From Bacteroidota bacterium (lineage in GTDB: Bacteria; Bacteroidota; Ignavibacteria; Kryptoniales; JAKASW01): 64,000 nucleotides of DNA. A program made the position numbers and the translations under genes. The notes under the pieces are model-generated. The model ran no database searches. It was not told the DNA's origin and saw nothing but the letters and a program-made list of their open reading frames with translations. Below, one piece after another: positions 10,711 to 20,427 of this stretch (positions are counted from its first letter, which is position 1; every line of letters begins with the position of its first letter). The stretch covers positions 46,441 through 110,440 of the forward strand of contig JAJZNW010000089.1 in NCBI GenBank assembly GCA_021811615.1, given 5' to 3'.

Positions 10711-10729
10711 TCCCTCAAAGGTAGAAATG

Positions 10730-10758
10730 AAAAAGCCCCGCCTTCGCGGGGCTTTTTC
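10730..10758 (+). terminator. Bidirectional Rho-independent terminator between convergent genes
   Basis: AAAAAGCCCCGC-CTTC-GCGGGGCTTTTT. Confidence 0.9.
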
Positions 10759-10779
10759 TTAGCAATCCGGATCCCTGCT

Positions 10780-11550
10780 CTACTTCTTCGCTCCCGCTTT
10801 CTTATCATCATCCTTCGACAGGAAAGGCGCCAGCAAATCTATCGGGACCGGGAAAAACGTCGTGGTATTGTTCTTGGTCGCAATCTCAGACATCGTCTGG
10901 AGGAACCTCAACTGAACCGCGGTCGGGAATTCTCCGATAACCTTCGCAGCGTCGGCAAGCTTCTGTGAAGCCTGGAACTCTCCTTCAGCATTGATGACCT
11001 TAGCCCGACGATTTCTCTCGGCTTCTGCCTGGCGCGCCATGGCGCTCTGCATCTCGACCGGAAGATCGATCTGTTTCACTTCCACGTTCGCCACTTTTAT
11101 GCCCCAGGGCTCCGTGTGGCTGTCGATTATGGACTGCAACTCCTTGTTGATCTTGTCCCGCGCCGAAAGCAGTTCATCCAGGTCCGACTGCCCGATCACG
11201 CTGCGCAGCGTCGTTTGCGACATCTGGCTGGTCGCGAACAGATAATCTTCGACCTCCACCACAGCCTTTTTTGCCTCCATTACTCTGAAATAGATCACCG
11301 CGCTCACTTTCACCGACACATTGTCCTTCGTGATGATATCCTGAGGTGGAACGTCGAGGGCAATCGTCCGGAGGCTGACCCGTACCATCTTATCGATTAC
11401 AGGGATCAGGATTATAAGACCCGGACCTTTTGATTCGATAAGCCTTCCAAGTCTGAAGATCACTGCGCGCTCGTATTCCTTGAGTATCCTTATCGCGCTC
11501 ATCAGGAAGAATATTATGAAGATTACTATAACGGCTAAGGCAGCAGGCAT
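10780..11550 (-). CDS. Slipin / SPFH-band 7 family protein
   Basis: [44 protein letters not shown] domain. Confidence 0.92.
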   Translation of the reverse strand: MPAALAVIVIFIIFFLMSAIRILKEYERAVIFRLGRLIESKGPGLIILIPVIDKMVRVSLRTIALDVPPQDIITKDNVSVKVSAVIYFRVMEAKKAVVEVEDYLFATSQMSQTTLRSVIGQSDLDELLSARDKINKELQSIIDSHTEPWGIKVANVEVKQIDLPVEMQSAMARQAEAERNRRAKVINAEGEFQASQKLADAAKVIGEFPTAVQLRFLQTMSEIATKNNTTTFFPVPIDLLAPFLSKDDDKKAGAKK

Positions 11551-11559
11551 GATAGCCTC

Positions 11560-12840
11560 CTAATATTTTGGTTTTACTTTCAGAGTCCAGTTTTCAAAAG
11601 AGTCTACGACCACGCGGTCGCCGGCTTTGAGCTCACGATCGGAAGTGGCCTTCCAGATTTCGCCGTGTACCGTGACCTGCCCCGGAGACCCCGGCTTCAT
11701 ATCGGTCATTACCGTTCCGGTCTCACCGACCATAGCCTCCTGTCCCGTTGCCGGTTTCCGCTGCTGCGCTCTCAACCCGAGACCTACCACCCAGAGGAAA
11801 AAGACCGTGGCCACGAGGACCGTGGTGATTATCAGTGTGAGCGAAATGCTCACGAGTTCAAACGGAGACCTGATCAGCATTATAGAACCGAGAAACATAG
11901 AGATCACTCCTCCGATGGCAAGTATGCCGTGACTCACTATCTTTATCTCAGCGACGAAGAGAACTACCGCGAGGAGAATAAGGGCCAGACCTGCATAGTT
12001 CACCGGCAGCGTTTGAAAAGCATAGAACGCCATGATGAGGGAAATCGCACCCACAACGCCCGGAAGTATCGACCCGGGGTTGAACAACTCGAACATGATC
12101 CCGAAGATCCCGATCATCATAAGGATGTACGTTATGTTTGGATCGCTGATGACGCCGAGGAATTTATCGCGCCAGTTCATCGGGACAAATTCGACGCGAG
12201 CGTTTGCGGTTTTGAGGACTACCCGTCCCGTATCCGTCTCAACCTGAATTCCATTGATGCTCTTGAGCAGAGAATCGAGGTTCGGTGAAATAAGGTTTAT
12301 CACTCCCGCTCTCAGCGCTTCGGAGTCGGAGTTGGAGATGCTTCGCCGGACCGCGTCTTCCGCCCAGGTCACGTTCCGGTGTCTCTTCTGAGCAATCGCT
12401 CTGATGAATGCTGCCGCGTCGTTGGTGATCTTCTCGGACTCAACTGAAGCGGTGTCGGACCCGACGCCTCCTCCTACAGGATGGGAAGCGCCGATGTTCG
12501 TCCCTGGTGCCATCGCGGCAATATTAGCTGAAAGGGTGATGAAGGCCCCCGCGGAACCCGCCCTTGAGCCCGGCGGATACACGTAGACGATTACGGGCAC
12601 TGATGAGGTAAGAATTCCCTGAACTATCCTTCTGGTGGACTCGAGCAAACCACCGGGAGTGTTCATCTCAATAACAAGCGCGGAAGCTTGTTCATTTTCG
12701 GCCTTGTTGATTGACGAGAGAATGTACTCCGCGCTTGCGGGACTTATAGGCCCATCGATGCGGATGAGCAACACCTTCTCGCTCGCATGCAAGCCTCCTG
12801 CGGCAATAAGCGAAAACAGCAGAGCAACTGTCAGCTTCAC
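11560..12840 (-). CDS. NfeD-family membrane-bound serine protease (ClpP-like plus NfeD domain)
   Basis: IRIDGPISPASAEYILSSI, SAGAFITLSANIAAMAPGTNIGASHPV, C-terminal NfeD OB-like domain; operonic with slipin. Confidence 0.9.
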   Translation of the reverse strand: MKLTVALLFSLIAAGGLHASEKVLLIRIDGPISPASAEYILSSINKAENEQASALVIEMNTPGGLLESTRRIVQGILTSSVPVIVYVYPPGSRAGSAGAFITLSANIAAMAPGTNIGASHPVGGGVGSDTASVESEKITNDAAAFIRAIAQKRHRNVTWAEDAVRRSISNSDSEALRAGVINLISPNLDSLLKSINGIQVETDTGRVVLKTANARVEFVPMNWRDKFLGVISDPNITYILMMIGIFGIMFELFNPGSILPGVVGAISLIMAFYAFQTLPVNYAGLALILLAVVLFVAEIKIVSHGILAIGGVISMFLGSIMLIRSPFELVSISLTLIITTVLVATVFFLWVVGLGLRAQQRKPATGQEAMVGETGTVMTDMKPGSPGQVTVHGEIWKATSDRELKAGDRVVVDSFENWTLKVKPKY

Positions 12841-12922
12841 TACCGTATCTTAACAAACAGTCCCCGAAATATCAATCGTTCCGATAACAAATCTCGGGCT
12901 GATTGCCTAAATTACTGATAAT

Positions 12923-13525
12923 ATGAGCGTTTCCCCAACGTTTGACTTCGAGAATCTCCTTGCATCAGGGGGCATAGAATATATCGCGGGAGTAGACGAA
13001 GCCGGACGCGGGCCGGTTGCCGGACCCGTGACCGCGGCAGCTGTGATACTTCCCCTTGATGTCATCATCAAGGATGTCCGCGACTCGAAACAGCTTTCCG
13101 AGCGCAGCAGGGAATCTGTGGCGGAATCCGTGAAAGAAAAAGCGATAGACTTTTCAGTTGCCCACGTGCCGAACGAAACGATCGATTCAGTCAACATACT
13201 TAACGCCACCCGTATCGCAGTGCGCACTGCGGTAGAATCTCTCAAGATAAAGCCGCAGGTCGTTCTCATCGACGGAAAATTTTTGAACATGAAAGACATG
13301 ACGTGCATATCGGTTGTGAAAGGAGACTCCACTGTCTTTTCCATCGCGGCCGCGTCGATCATAGCCAAGACGGCTCGCGACGAGCTGATGTATTCCTATT
13401 CAAGAGAGTTCCCCGAGTATTCGTTCGAAAGGAACAAGGGTTACCTGACGGCGAAACATCTTGAAGCGATACGAAGGCATGGGTTCTCACCCATTCATAG
13501 AAGAAGCTTTACGGTAATGCTCTAA
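12923..13525 (+). CDS. rnhB: Ribonuclease HII
   Basis: IAGVDEAGRGPVAGPVTAAAVIL, DSKQLSERSRE, IIAKTARDELM, NKGYLTAKH. Confidence 0.95.
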   Translation: MSVSPTFDFENLLASGGIEYIAGVDEAGRGPVAGPVTAAAVILPLDVIIKDVRDSKQLSERSRESVAESVKEKAIDFSVAHVPNETIDSVNILNATRIAVRTAVESLKIKPQVVLIDGKFLNMKDMTCISVVKGDSTVFSIAAASIIAKTARDELMYSYSREFPEYSFERNKGYLTAKHLEAIRRHGFSPIHRRSFTVML

Positions 13526-13534
13526 GAGCTGACG

Positions 13535-13882
13535 ATGAGCAAGGCGCTGGGCGATCGGGGCGAGCTTCTCGCGGCAGACTTCATGAGTCGTCACGGGTAC
13601 GAGATTGTGGAACGCAATTTCCGATACAACCGCGCGGAGATCGATCTCATAGCGAGAAAAGGCGACATGATTGTGTTCTGCGAAGTGAAGACCAGAAAAA
13701 GCAACGCGTACGGAACCGGCGAAGAGGCGGTCGACAGCAAAAAACAGAACCAGATAAGGAAAGCCGCCGATGGGTACGTTTATGCGAGAGGAATTGAAAA
13801 CCTCGAATTCAGATTCGATGTGATTGTCGTAGACGTCAGGGAAAAAACTACAAGCATCAGGCACATCGAGGATGCATTTTGA
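13535..13882 (+). CDS. YraN/UPF0102 family putative endonuclease
   Basis: GDRGELLAADFMSRHGYEIVERNFRYNRAEIDLIARKGDMIVFCEVKTRK. Confidence 0.92.
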   Translation: MSKALGDRGELLAADFMSRHGYEIVERNFRYNRAEIDLIARKGDMIVFCEVKTRKSNAYGTGEEAVDSKKQNQIRKAADGYVYARGIENLEFRFDVIVVDVREKTTSIRHIEDAF

Positions 13883-13933
13883 TACTCACCACATCGAAAG
13901 GGTGCGCACAAGATCTGCAAACGATCAAAACAA

Positions 13934-13960
13934 ATGAGGCCGTCCAACGGACGGCCTCAT
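13934..13960 (-). terminator. Terminator downstream of first nine-heme cytochrome
   Basis: ATGAGGCCGTCC-gtt-GGACGGCCTCAT followed on the minus strand by TTGTTTT. Confidence 0.8.
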
Positions 13961-13983
13961 ATCAACGTATCTATTCCTAATTA

Positions 13984-16104
13984 TTACTTAAGCAACATCA
14001 TTTTCATCGTTCTTATGTAGCTCGGCGAAGTCAACTTGTAGAAGTAGACACCGCTTGCCACTTCGGTACCCGCTTGATTCTCTCCGTTCCAGGTAACCTG
14101 GTATGTTCCCGGAGTATAGTTGCCGCTGGCCAGTACCTTGATGAGCTGACCGATGGAATTGTACACCGAGACGTTGACGACGCCTGTCCTCGGAATTGAG
14201 AAATTAATGGTCGTCGTCGGGTTGAACGGATTCGGATAGTTCTGTTCCAGCGCGTAGGTAGTAGGAACCTTCTGGGTTACCACTTTGACGCCTGTGTAAA
14301 CGCCGAGCGCCCTCGTCAGAAGAGCGAACGTATACTTTGCGTTGTGGACTCCGTAGCTTCCGTCCTTGGACACGAGCAGGTAATCCCAGTACGCTCCAAG
14401 CTGGTCTTTCGTGAGCTTCTTTGCACCAAATGCGCTGATCGTTCCATTGAACAACGAATCGCCCGTCGCTGTCGACTGGATGGCAGTGGCAAGCTTCGCG
14501 AGAAGCGCCTTAACCTCAGTCTGCACGCCGGGGATCGGTCCGCCGTTCGCGATGCCGGCATAATCGTAAGGAGCCGGGATCTGGTTGAAGTTCGTGATCG
14601 GACCGTGGCAGGACTGGCAAGCCGTCGTATTGTCGGTGGTATCTCCCGAAGCATCGGGCCCGCTCATCTTCCAGGTATGACCACCCAGAGTCATCGCGGC
14701 GTTCGCATCGACGGTATCGGAAGCCATATGGCATGTCACGCAAGCGTCGGTAAGCTGAGTATGTGTCGCAAGTCCCGTGATTGAGCTGTCCCCGAAATCA
14801 TAACCGTTCTGGCCCCAGAACAGGTCGGTCTGAGGTCCTTCGTGGGGCCCAAAGTAAGCTTTGTACCCGGCAGCGATGGCAGCATCGACGGCGGTGCGTG
14901 CACGGTGGCAGTTCATGCAAAGCTGACCTGCTCCACCGCCAGGAATCACAAAACCATTCGTTAGTGGCGGTGCCGAATACTTTCTCAGCTGAAATGGATT
15001 TGTTGCATCGTGGGGATTGTGGCATCCTGCGCAGGTCAAGGGAATGCCGCCGTAGGTGGTCTGTGTCAGTTGACCGTTTATGCCATAATCCGTGAACCCG
15101 GCTCCGTTATGGCACTGCGCGCAGGGAGCGCTGTTGACATGCCCGCCTTCCATTGCCTGGATGGCGATCATACCGCTGTCGTGCGGGCTGCTCGTCCATT
15201 CTCTTCCTATAGCATGGTGCGGCGGCTCGTCATGGCACTGCATGCAAACAGATGCGCTCAACGAGACGGATATCTTTGATGCATCTCCCCAGTGCTCACT
15301 TCCCGGTCCGTGGCAGCTCTCGCACCCGATCGTACCGAGCTGTGCAAGCTGCGCCGACGTGTGGTAAAGATGCGCAAAGTTGGAATCGACCAGCGTATCC
15401 GGGAAGCTCCAGCCGACTTTGTTCGCGACAGCAGCGAAGTTTCCGTTTGCAGCCGTCGGGTTATATCCTGTAGTGTGGCACTGTATGCAATGGCTTGCGT
15501 ATGCCTGGCCTTCAGGATTGTGACCATTGATGCTGAGTTTGAAAAATGAAGCGTGTTCAGTGTTCATCCAGTGCGAATAGTCAGCCGTCGGATCCAGCCC
15601 AAGACCTGTCAACGCGCCCTGGTGACAAGTCCCGCATTGCGGTGTCGTCGCAGTCGCGCTGTCGTAAGTCACGATACCCATTGACCCGACTCCGACATAG
15701 TTCGCGGATGTAAGAATTGTGGACGCCGTCGAAGTTGCGCCGCCCGACTCGGTTATTGTTGCATTGACTGTGTATTCACCCGTAGTATCCAATGTCATGG
15801 TCGTGAATGCCATCTGGCTATCCACCTGGGCCGTACCGCCGGGGGGATCTATCACCGACCACTTAACAGACTGGATTGTGCCTCCTGTAGAATCGATCGC
15901 CTGAAGATAAACAATAGTTTTCTCTCCGACGGTGCTGAGACCCGTCGAAGGGTACATCGAACTTCCTTTGGAACCGTACTGCTGATCAAGTGTGTAGGGG
16001 GTCATCCCGACTATCTTGATGCCAGCCTTCGGTGTCGTCTGCGAGAAAGCTAATCCAGCTGCGAGGAATACAAACACAAACATGGTAAAGATTCGTTTCC
16101 TCAT
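13984..16104 (-). CDS. Secreted multiheme (nine CXXCH) cytochrome c with T9SS type A sorting domain
   Basis: signal peptide; CGTCH, CIQCH, CESCH, CMQCH, CAQCH, CAGCH, CMNCH, CVTCH, CQSCH; C-terminal YPNPFNPTTTINFSIP...SGVYFYKLTSPSYIRTMKMMLLK. Confidence 0.9.
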   Translation of the reverse strand: MRKRIFTMFVFVFLAAGLAFSQTTPKAGIKIVGMTPYTLDQQYGSKGSSMYPSTGLSTVGEKTIVYLQAIDSTGGTIQSVKWSVIDPPGGTAQVDSQMAFTTMTLDTTGEYTVNATITESGGATSTASTILTSANYVGVGSMGIVTYDSATATTPQCGTCHQGALTGLGLDPTADYSHWMNTEHASFFKLSINGHNPEGQAYASHCIQCHTTGYNPTAANGNFAAVANKVGWSFPDTLVDSNFAHLYHTSAQLAQLGTIGCESCHGPGSEHWGDASKISVSLSASVCMQCHDEPPHHAIGREWTSSPHDSGMIAIQAMEGGHVNSAPCAQCHNGAGFTDYGINGQLTQTTYGGIPLTCAGCHNPHDATNPFQLRKYSAPPLTNGFVIPGGGAGQLCMNCHRARTAVDAAIAAGYKAYFGPHEGPQTDLFWGQNGYDFGDSSITGLATHTQLTDACVTCHMASDTVDANAAMTLGGHTWKMSGPDASGDTTDNTTACQSCHGPITNFNQIPAPYDYAGIANGGPIPGVQTEVKALLAKLATAIQSTATGDSLFNGTISAFGAKKLTKDQLGAYWDYLLVSKDGSYGVHNAKYTFALLTRALGVYTGVKVVTQKVPTTYALEQNYPNPFNPTTTINFSIPRTGVVNVSVYNSIGQLIKVLASGNYTPGTYQVTWNGENQAGTEVASGVYFYKLTSPSYIRTMKMMLLK

Positions 16105-16331
16105 AGCTATTACTCCTTTTCTAGTGCTTTTGGCAATAATTAGGAATCTCTTGATATTTTACACGGGTATAATTGCAATTAGAATGCCAATCAAAGACAC
16201 ACGTTCCACGCGAATTCCGGCGGGATTTAGAGTCTGCTAATAAGATTATGTCTACATGAACATGAAGGGGGCAATAAAATTGCCTTATTCATGGGCATTT
16301 TGGGACAGTGTATCCAATGTGGGGAGAGAAG

Positions 16332-16362
16332 GGAGGCCGCCACTCTGACAGTGACGGCCTCG
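16332..16362 (-). terminator. Hairpin/terminator downstream of second nine-heme cytochrome
   Basis: GAGGCCGtCACT-gtcag-AGTGgCGGCCTC on the minus strand. Confidence 0.55.
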
Positions 16363-16377
16363 TAACTTTACAACCTC

Positions 16378-18411
16378 TTACTTCATTAACAACATCTTGC
16401 GGCTCTGACTGAAATCTTTCGAAGTCAGCTTATAGAAATAAACACCGCTCGAGACGGAGGAGCCTGAAGCGTTCCTTCCATCCCAGGTCACCTTGTAGGC
16501 GCCCGCGCTGAAATGATTGTCAACCAGCGTCTTCACAAGCTGACCGATTGAATTGTAAATCATTATCCTCACGTTCTCGGACTTCGGCAGAGAGAAACTG
16601 ATGGTAGTTGTCGGGTTGAACGGGTTCGGATAATTCTGGTTGAGCGTAAATGCAGTCGGTACCTTGTTAGTAATCACTTCGACACCAGTCAGTGTGCCGA
16701 GCGCTCTCGTGAGTATACCGAACGTATATTTCGCATTGTGAACTCCGTAGCTCCCGTCGTTGACGACGTAGTAGTAATCATACACCGCCTTCAGGTAGTT
16801 CGGATTCCCCGCGATTGCGGCTGAGTCGGTGCTGACCGCCCCCGTCGTATCTTTCGGAAGGATCGCCGCGAGCTTGGTGAGTAAGCCCTTCACCTCGGTC
16901 TGTACGCCCTCGACCTTGCCGTTCCCATCGTAGTCCTCAGGCGCCTTTATGTCGTCGAAGCTCGACATTGGTCCATGACAGCTCTCGCAGACGGTTACGT
17001 TATCGGTCATCTTGCCGGTGCTGTCGGGCCCACTCATCTTCCATGTGTGACTGCCGAGGAGATAGGCGACGTTGCCGCTTGCCGCAGACATGTGGCAGGT
17101 AACGCAGGCGTCCGTCAGCTGCGTGTGAGTCGTTACTCCGGTTATGCTCTTGTCTCCGAACTGCACAGCGTTCTGGCCGTAGAACATGTCTGTCTGCGTG
17201 CCATAGTGCGGGCTGTAATGACTCGCCCATTTCTTTGTATAGGTGTCCGCAGTTCTTCTCGACTTGTGGCAGTTCATGCAGAGACCGCCCGTCCCCGCAT
17301 CCGGAATGGCAAAGCCGTTCATCAGAGTATCGGCCGTAACCTTCCTCAACTGATGCGCATTCGTTTCGGAATGGGGATCATGGCACGATGCGCAGCCGAT
17401 CGGCATTACAGACTGGGTACCGGATATCTTCTGGCCTGTAGCATAGAGATAGAAACCCGTACCGTTGTGGCACTTCGCGCACGACGCGCCGTTTACTCCG
17501 GCATCTTCTTCCTGGACGGCGTTCATCCCATGCCCACTGATAGCATACTCCCTGACGATGGAGTGATGCGTAGGAGCGTCATGACACTGAGCGCAGACTT
17601 TAACGTCGAGCGACTTGCTGATCGCCTTCGGATCGCCGTTATGTTCGCTTCCCGGGCCGTGGCAGTTTTCACAGCCGATGGTCGCCAGCTGGGCGAGCTG
17701 ATGGGATGTGTTGTAAAGGTGTGTGAAGTTGGTATCGACGAAAGTCGACGGGAACACCCAGCCGGACGCAGCCGCCGCGTCGTCGAAGCCGCCGTTCGAT
17801 GCGTTCTTGTCATACCCGGTTGTGTGGCAGCCGATGCAGCTCGCGCTGTAATGCGTCTGCCTCGGGTCTGTCCCGTTGATCGCCCCCTGGAATATGGTGG
17901 CATGCGGAGTGTTTACCCACTCCTGTACCATTGGAAGATGGCACAGTCCGCATTTGGGATCTTGCAGACTGCCGGGGCTTCCTCCTCCCATCAAACCGAC
18001 TCCCTCGTAGACCGCGGATGTGATCGTATCGGTCACCGAAGCCGTACCGCCCGACGTTCCCAGCGTAAGCTTGATTATGTATTGACCGGTCGTATCGGGG
18101 CGCATCGTTGTAAAGACTCTGTCGCTGCTGTCTATGACAGTAGCGGAGCCGGATGGTTTGCTTAAGATTTCCCACGTGACGGAAGTTATTGCCCCGCTGC
18201 CGAGGTTCTCCGCGTTCAAATAAACAATCGAACCCTTGCCTACCGTATTCAGGCCTGATGTGGTTGTCCTTGTACCCTGTGATCCATAGTGCTGCGCAAG
18301 CTCATATTGTGACATGCCCATTATTTCAATCTTTGGGCTGGGGGTCTGTGACAACGCAACGCCAGCGAACATCAGACAGGCCATGGTGCAATAGGTAAAT
18401 GCTTTACCCAT
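16378..18411 (-). CDS. Secreted multiheme (nine CXXCH) cytochrome c with T9SS type A sorting domain; paralog of the neighbouring gene
   Basis: CGLCH, CIGCH, CENCH, CAQCH, CAKCH, CASCH, CMNCH, CVTCH, CESCH; C-terminal YPNPFNPTTTISFSLP...SGVYFYKLTSKDFSQSRKMLLMK; same domain order as 13984..16104. Confidence 0.9.
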   Translation of the reverse strand: MGKAFTYCTMACLMFAGVALSQTPSPKIEIMGMSQYELAQHYGSQGTRTTTSGLNTVGKGSIVYLNAENLGSGAITSVTWEILSKPSGSATVIDSSDRVFTTMRPDTTGQYIIKLTLGTSGGTASVTDTITSAVYEGVGLMGGGSPGSLQDPKCGLCHLPMVQEWVNTPHATIFQGAINGTDPRQTHYSASCIGCHTTGYDKNASNGGFDDAAAASGWVFPSTFVDTNFTHLYNTSHQLAQLATIGCENCHGPGSEHNGDPKAISKSLDVKVCAQCHDAPTHHSIVREYAISGHGMNAVQEEDAGVNGASCAKCHNGTGFYLYATGQKISGTQSVMPIGCASCHDPHSETNAHQLRKVTADTLMNGFAIPDAGTGGLCMNCHKSRRTADTYTKKWASHYSPHYGTQTDMFYGQNAVQFGDKSITGVTTHTQLTDACVTCHMSAASGNVAYLLGSHTWKMSGPDSTGKMTDNVTVCESCHGPMSSFDDIKAPEDYDGNGKVEGVQTEVKGLLTKLAAILPKDTTGAVSTDSAAIAGNPNYLKAVYDYYYVVNDGSYGVHNAKYTFGILTRALGTLTGVEVITNKVPTAFTLNQNYPNPFNPTTTISFSLPKSENVRIMIYNSIGQLVKTLVDNHFSAGAYKVTWDGRNASGSSVSSGVYFYKLTSKDFSQSRKMLLMK

Positions 18412-18652
18412 GGTGATATCTCCTCGTTTTTTTAGCTGACTTGCTATTGTTAAGCTCCCTGACTTGAGCTCAATGCATTATCTGCAACTAAAGTGCCGCT
18501 TGGATCAAAAGGTTGATTGATTTTATTCGTGAAATTCAAAGAGTAGAAGATAAGCGTTGTGTCGGGAAAACCGGCAGACACCTCGATTCGGGATCAATTT
18601 TCCCCACCATGGGCAATATTAGACAAGTAAGGTCGTGAGGTGTTTCTCGACA

Positions 18653-18687
18653 CAAAAAAAGCGGGAGGAGCAATCGACTCATCCCGC
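18653..18687 (-). terminator. Rho-independent terminator downstream of phosphofructokinase
   Basis: GCGGGA(t)GAG...CTC(c)TCCCGC stem followed on the minus strand by TTTTTTT. Confidence 0.75.
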
Positions 18688-18718
18688 CTGAGAAAATGGA
18701 AGGGTAGGGTATGTTGTG

Positions 18719-19879
18719 TTAGTACAGGAACATCGGCTTGTCGAGAAGGTGAGCTACCTTCGGTTTGTACTCCTCCGAATCGTACAGCTCATCGACATCG
18801 ACGCGTTTGAGACCGCTTGCGATGCTATCGATGGGAATGTGCGTGTACTTCCCTTCTTTGAGAGCGACCATCCTGCCGTACTGCTTCTTGATTATCAGAT
18901 CGGTGGCGAGATTTGCATAGCTTATTGCAACCATCCTGTCGAGAGCGTCAGGTTCACCGCTTCTCATGAGATAGGCGACCTGCTGGTAGATTATTTCGTT
19001 GCCGGTTATCTGCTTAAGCGCATCGCCGGTGATTTGTCCGATCCCTCCAAGTTTCTTGTGCCCGTAGGCATCCGCCTGGCCGTACTCGATGATCTTTCCT
19101 CCGACCATCGTTGCGCCTTCAGAGATCGTCATGATCGCGTATCCACTTGGATTGCGCTTCTTGTCTTCGAGCAGGAGCTTCGCGAGCTTCTCCGGGTCGA
19201 AGGGAACTTCTGAGATTACCGCCCTGTCCACGCCTGCGAGATACGCCGATATCAGGGAAGTCTCACCTGAGTTTCGCCCGAAGAGCTCGACTACCGCAAT
19301 TCGCTCATGCGATCCTGCCGGTGTGCGCAGTGCCGTTATGAAGTTCACGCTCCTGGTGACTGCCGTTGAGAAACCTATGCAGTAGTCGGTGCCATAGACG
19401 TCGTTGTCCATCGTCTTGGGCACGGCAACCACGGGGAAACCTTCCTTGTGAAGACGGACTGCATAGCTCAGCGTGTCATCGCCCCCGATTGGAAGCATCG
19501 CATCGATCTTCAGCTTTTCGAGTACCCTGAGCACATGAGGAGTGAAGTCTAATGTGGGGTCGTCTTTCTTCGGCGGATGTTTCGGGTCGCGTAAGAATTC
19601 AGGGACATTGTTAGGACGCACCCTCGATGGATTCGTTCTTGAGGTATGCAGGAATGTTCCTCCCGACCTGTCGACGGTACGTGTATTCTGTTTGTTGAGC
19701 GGCATGACCCATTCCTGGTCTCCTTCCTTGGAGTCGGTGTTATAATACAAGAGTCCGCCCCAACCGCGCTTGATACCGATTACTTCTATCCCTGCATCCT
19801 GTGCCCTGTAAACGGCAGCCTTAATACACGGATTTAAACCTGGTACATCTCCTCCGCCAGTCAGAATTCCGATTCGCAT
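18719..19879 (-). CDS. 6-phosphofructokinase, signature residues of the PPi-dependent type
   Basis: [63 protein letters not shown]. Confidence 0.9.
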   Translation of the reverse strand: MRIGILTGGGDVPGLNPCIKAAVYRAQDAGIEVIGIKRGWGGLLYYNTDSKEGDQEWVMPLNKQNTRTVDRSGGTFLHTSRTNPSRVRPNNVPEFLRDPKHPPKKDDPTLDFTPHVLRVLEKLKIDAMLPIGGDDTLSYAVRLHKEGFPVVAVPKTMDNDVYGTDYCIGFSTAVTRSVNFITALRTPAGSHERIAVVELFGRNSGETSLISAYLAGVDRAVISEVPFDPEKLAKLLLEDKKRNPSGYAIMTISEGATMVGGKIIEYGQADAYGHKKLGGIGQITGDALKQITGNEIIYQQVAYLMRSGEPDALDRMVAISYANLATDLIIKKQYGRMVALKEGKYTHIPIDSIASGLKRVDVDELYDSEEYKPKVAHLLDKPMFLY

Positions 19880-19957
19880 ACTGTTACTCCTTCGATTGAA
19901 TTTTGGTTCAAAAGGAATTTATGAAGTAAACAAGGATATGAAAAGCCGGTTTAAAGA

Positions 19958-20398
19958 TTATCGTCTGATACTCAATGTGACATTTCGTTCGTATTCAGAA
20001 TTAAACAGATGGGAAGAAATCAGGAAATCTGCCGATGCCCTGTTCGATGCGACCGGAATGTTCCAGACAACGGCTATCCTCAGGAGTGCCTTCACATCGG
20101 GATCGTGAGGCTGCGGTTCGAGAGGATCCCAGAAGAAGATCAGTATATCGATCTTGCCTTCGGCTATCTTCGCGCCGAGCTGCTGGTCGCCGCCGACCGG
20201 TCCGCTCATCATCCTCTTGATCTTCATCCCCAGCGCATCCGAAAGGAGTCTGCCGGTCGTCCCGGTAGCGAAGAGCTCGTGGCTCTTTAGCGTTCCCGAA
20301 TTGTATTTCGCCCACTGAAGGAGCTCTTCCTTCTTGTTGTCGTGCGCTACAAGGGCGATTCTTTTTTTCGAATTCATCTTGACGAGGACGCTGTTCAT
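19958..20398 (-). CDS. mgsA: Methylglyoxal synthase
   Basis: [93 protein letters not shown]. Confidence 0.95.
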   Translation of the reverse strand: MNSVLVKMNSKKRIALVAHDNKKEELLQWAKYNSGTLKSHELFATGTTGRLLSDALGMKIKRMMSGPVGGDQQLGAKIAEGKIDILIFFWDPLEPQPHDPDVKALLRIAVVWNIPVASNRASADFLISSHLFNSEYERNVTLSIRR

Positions 20399-20427
20399 CT
20401 AAGACTCCCGGGTTACTGAACGATGAC

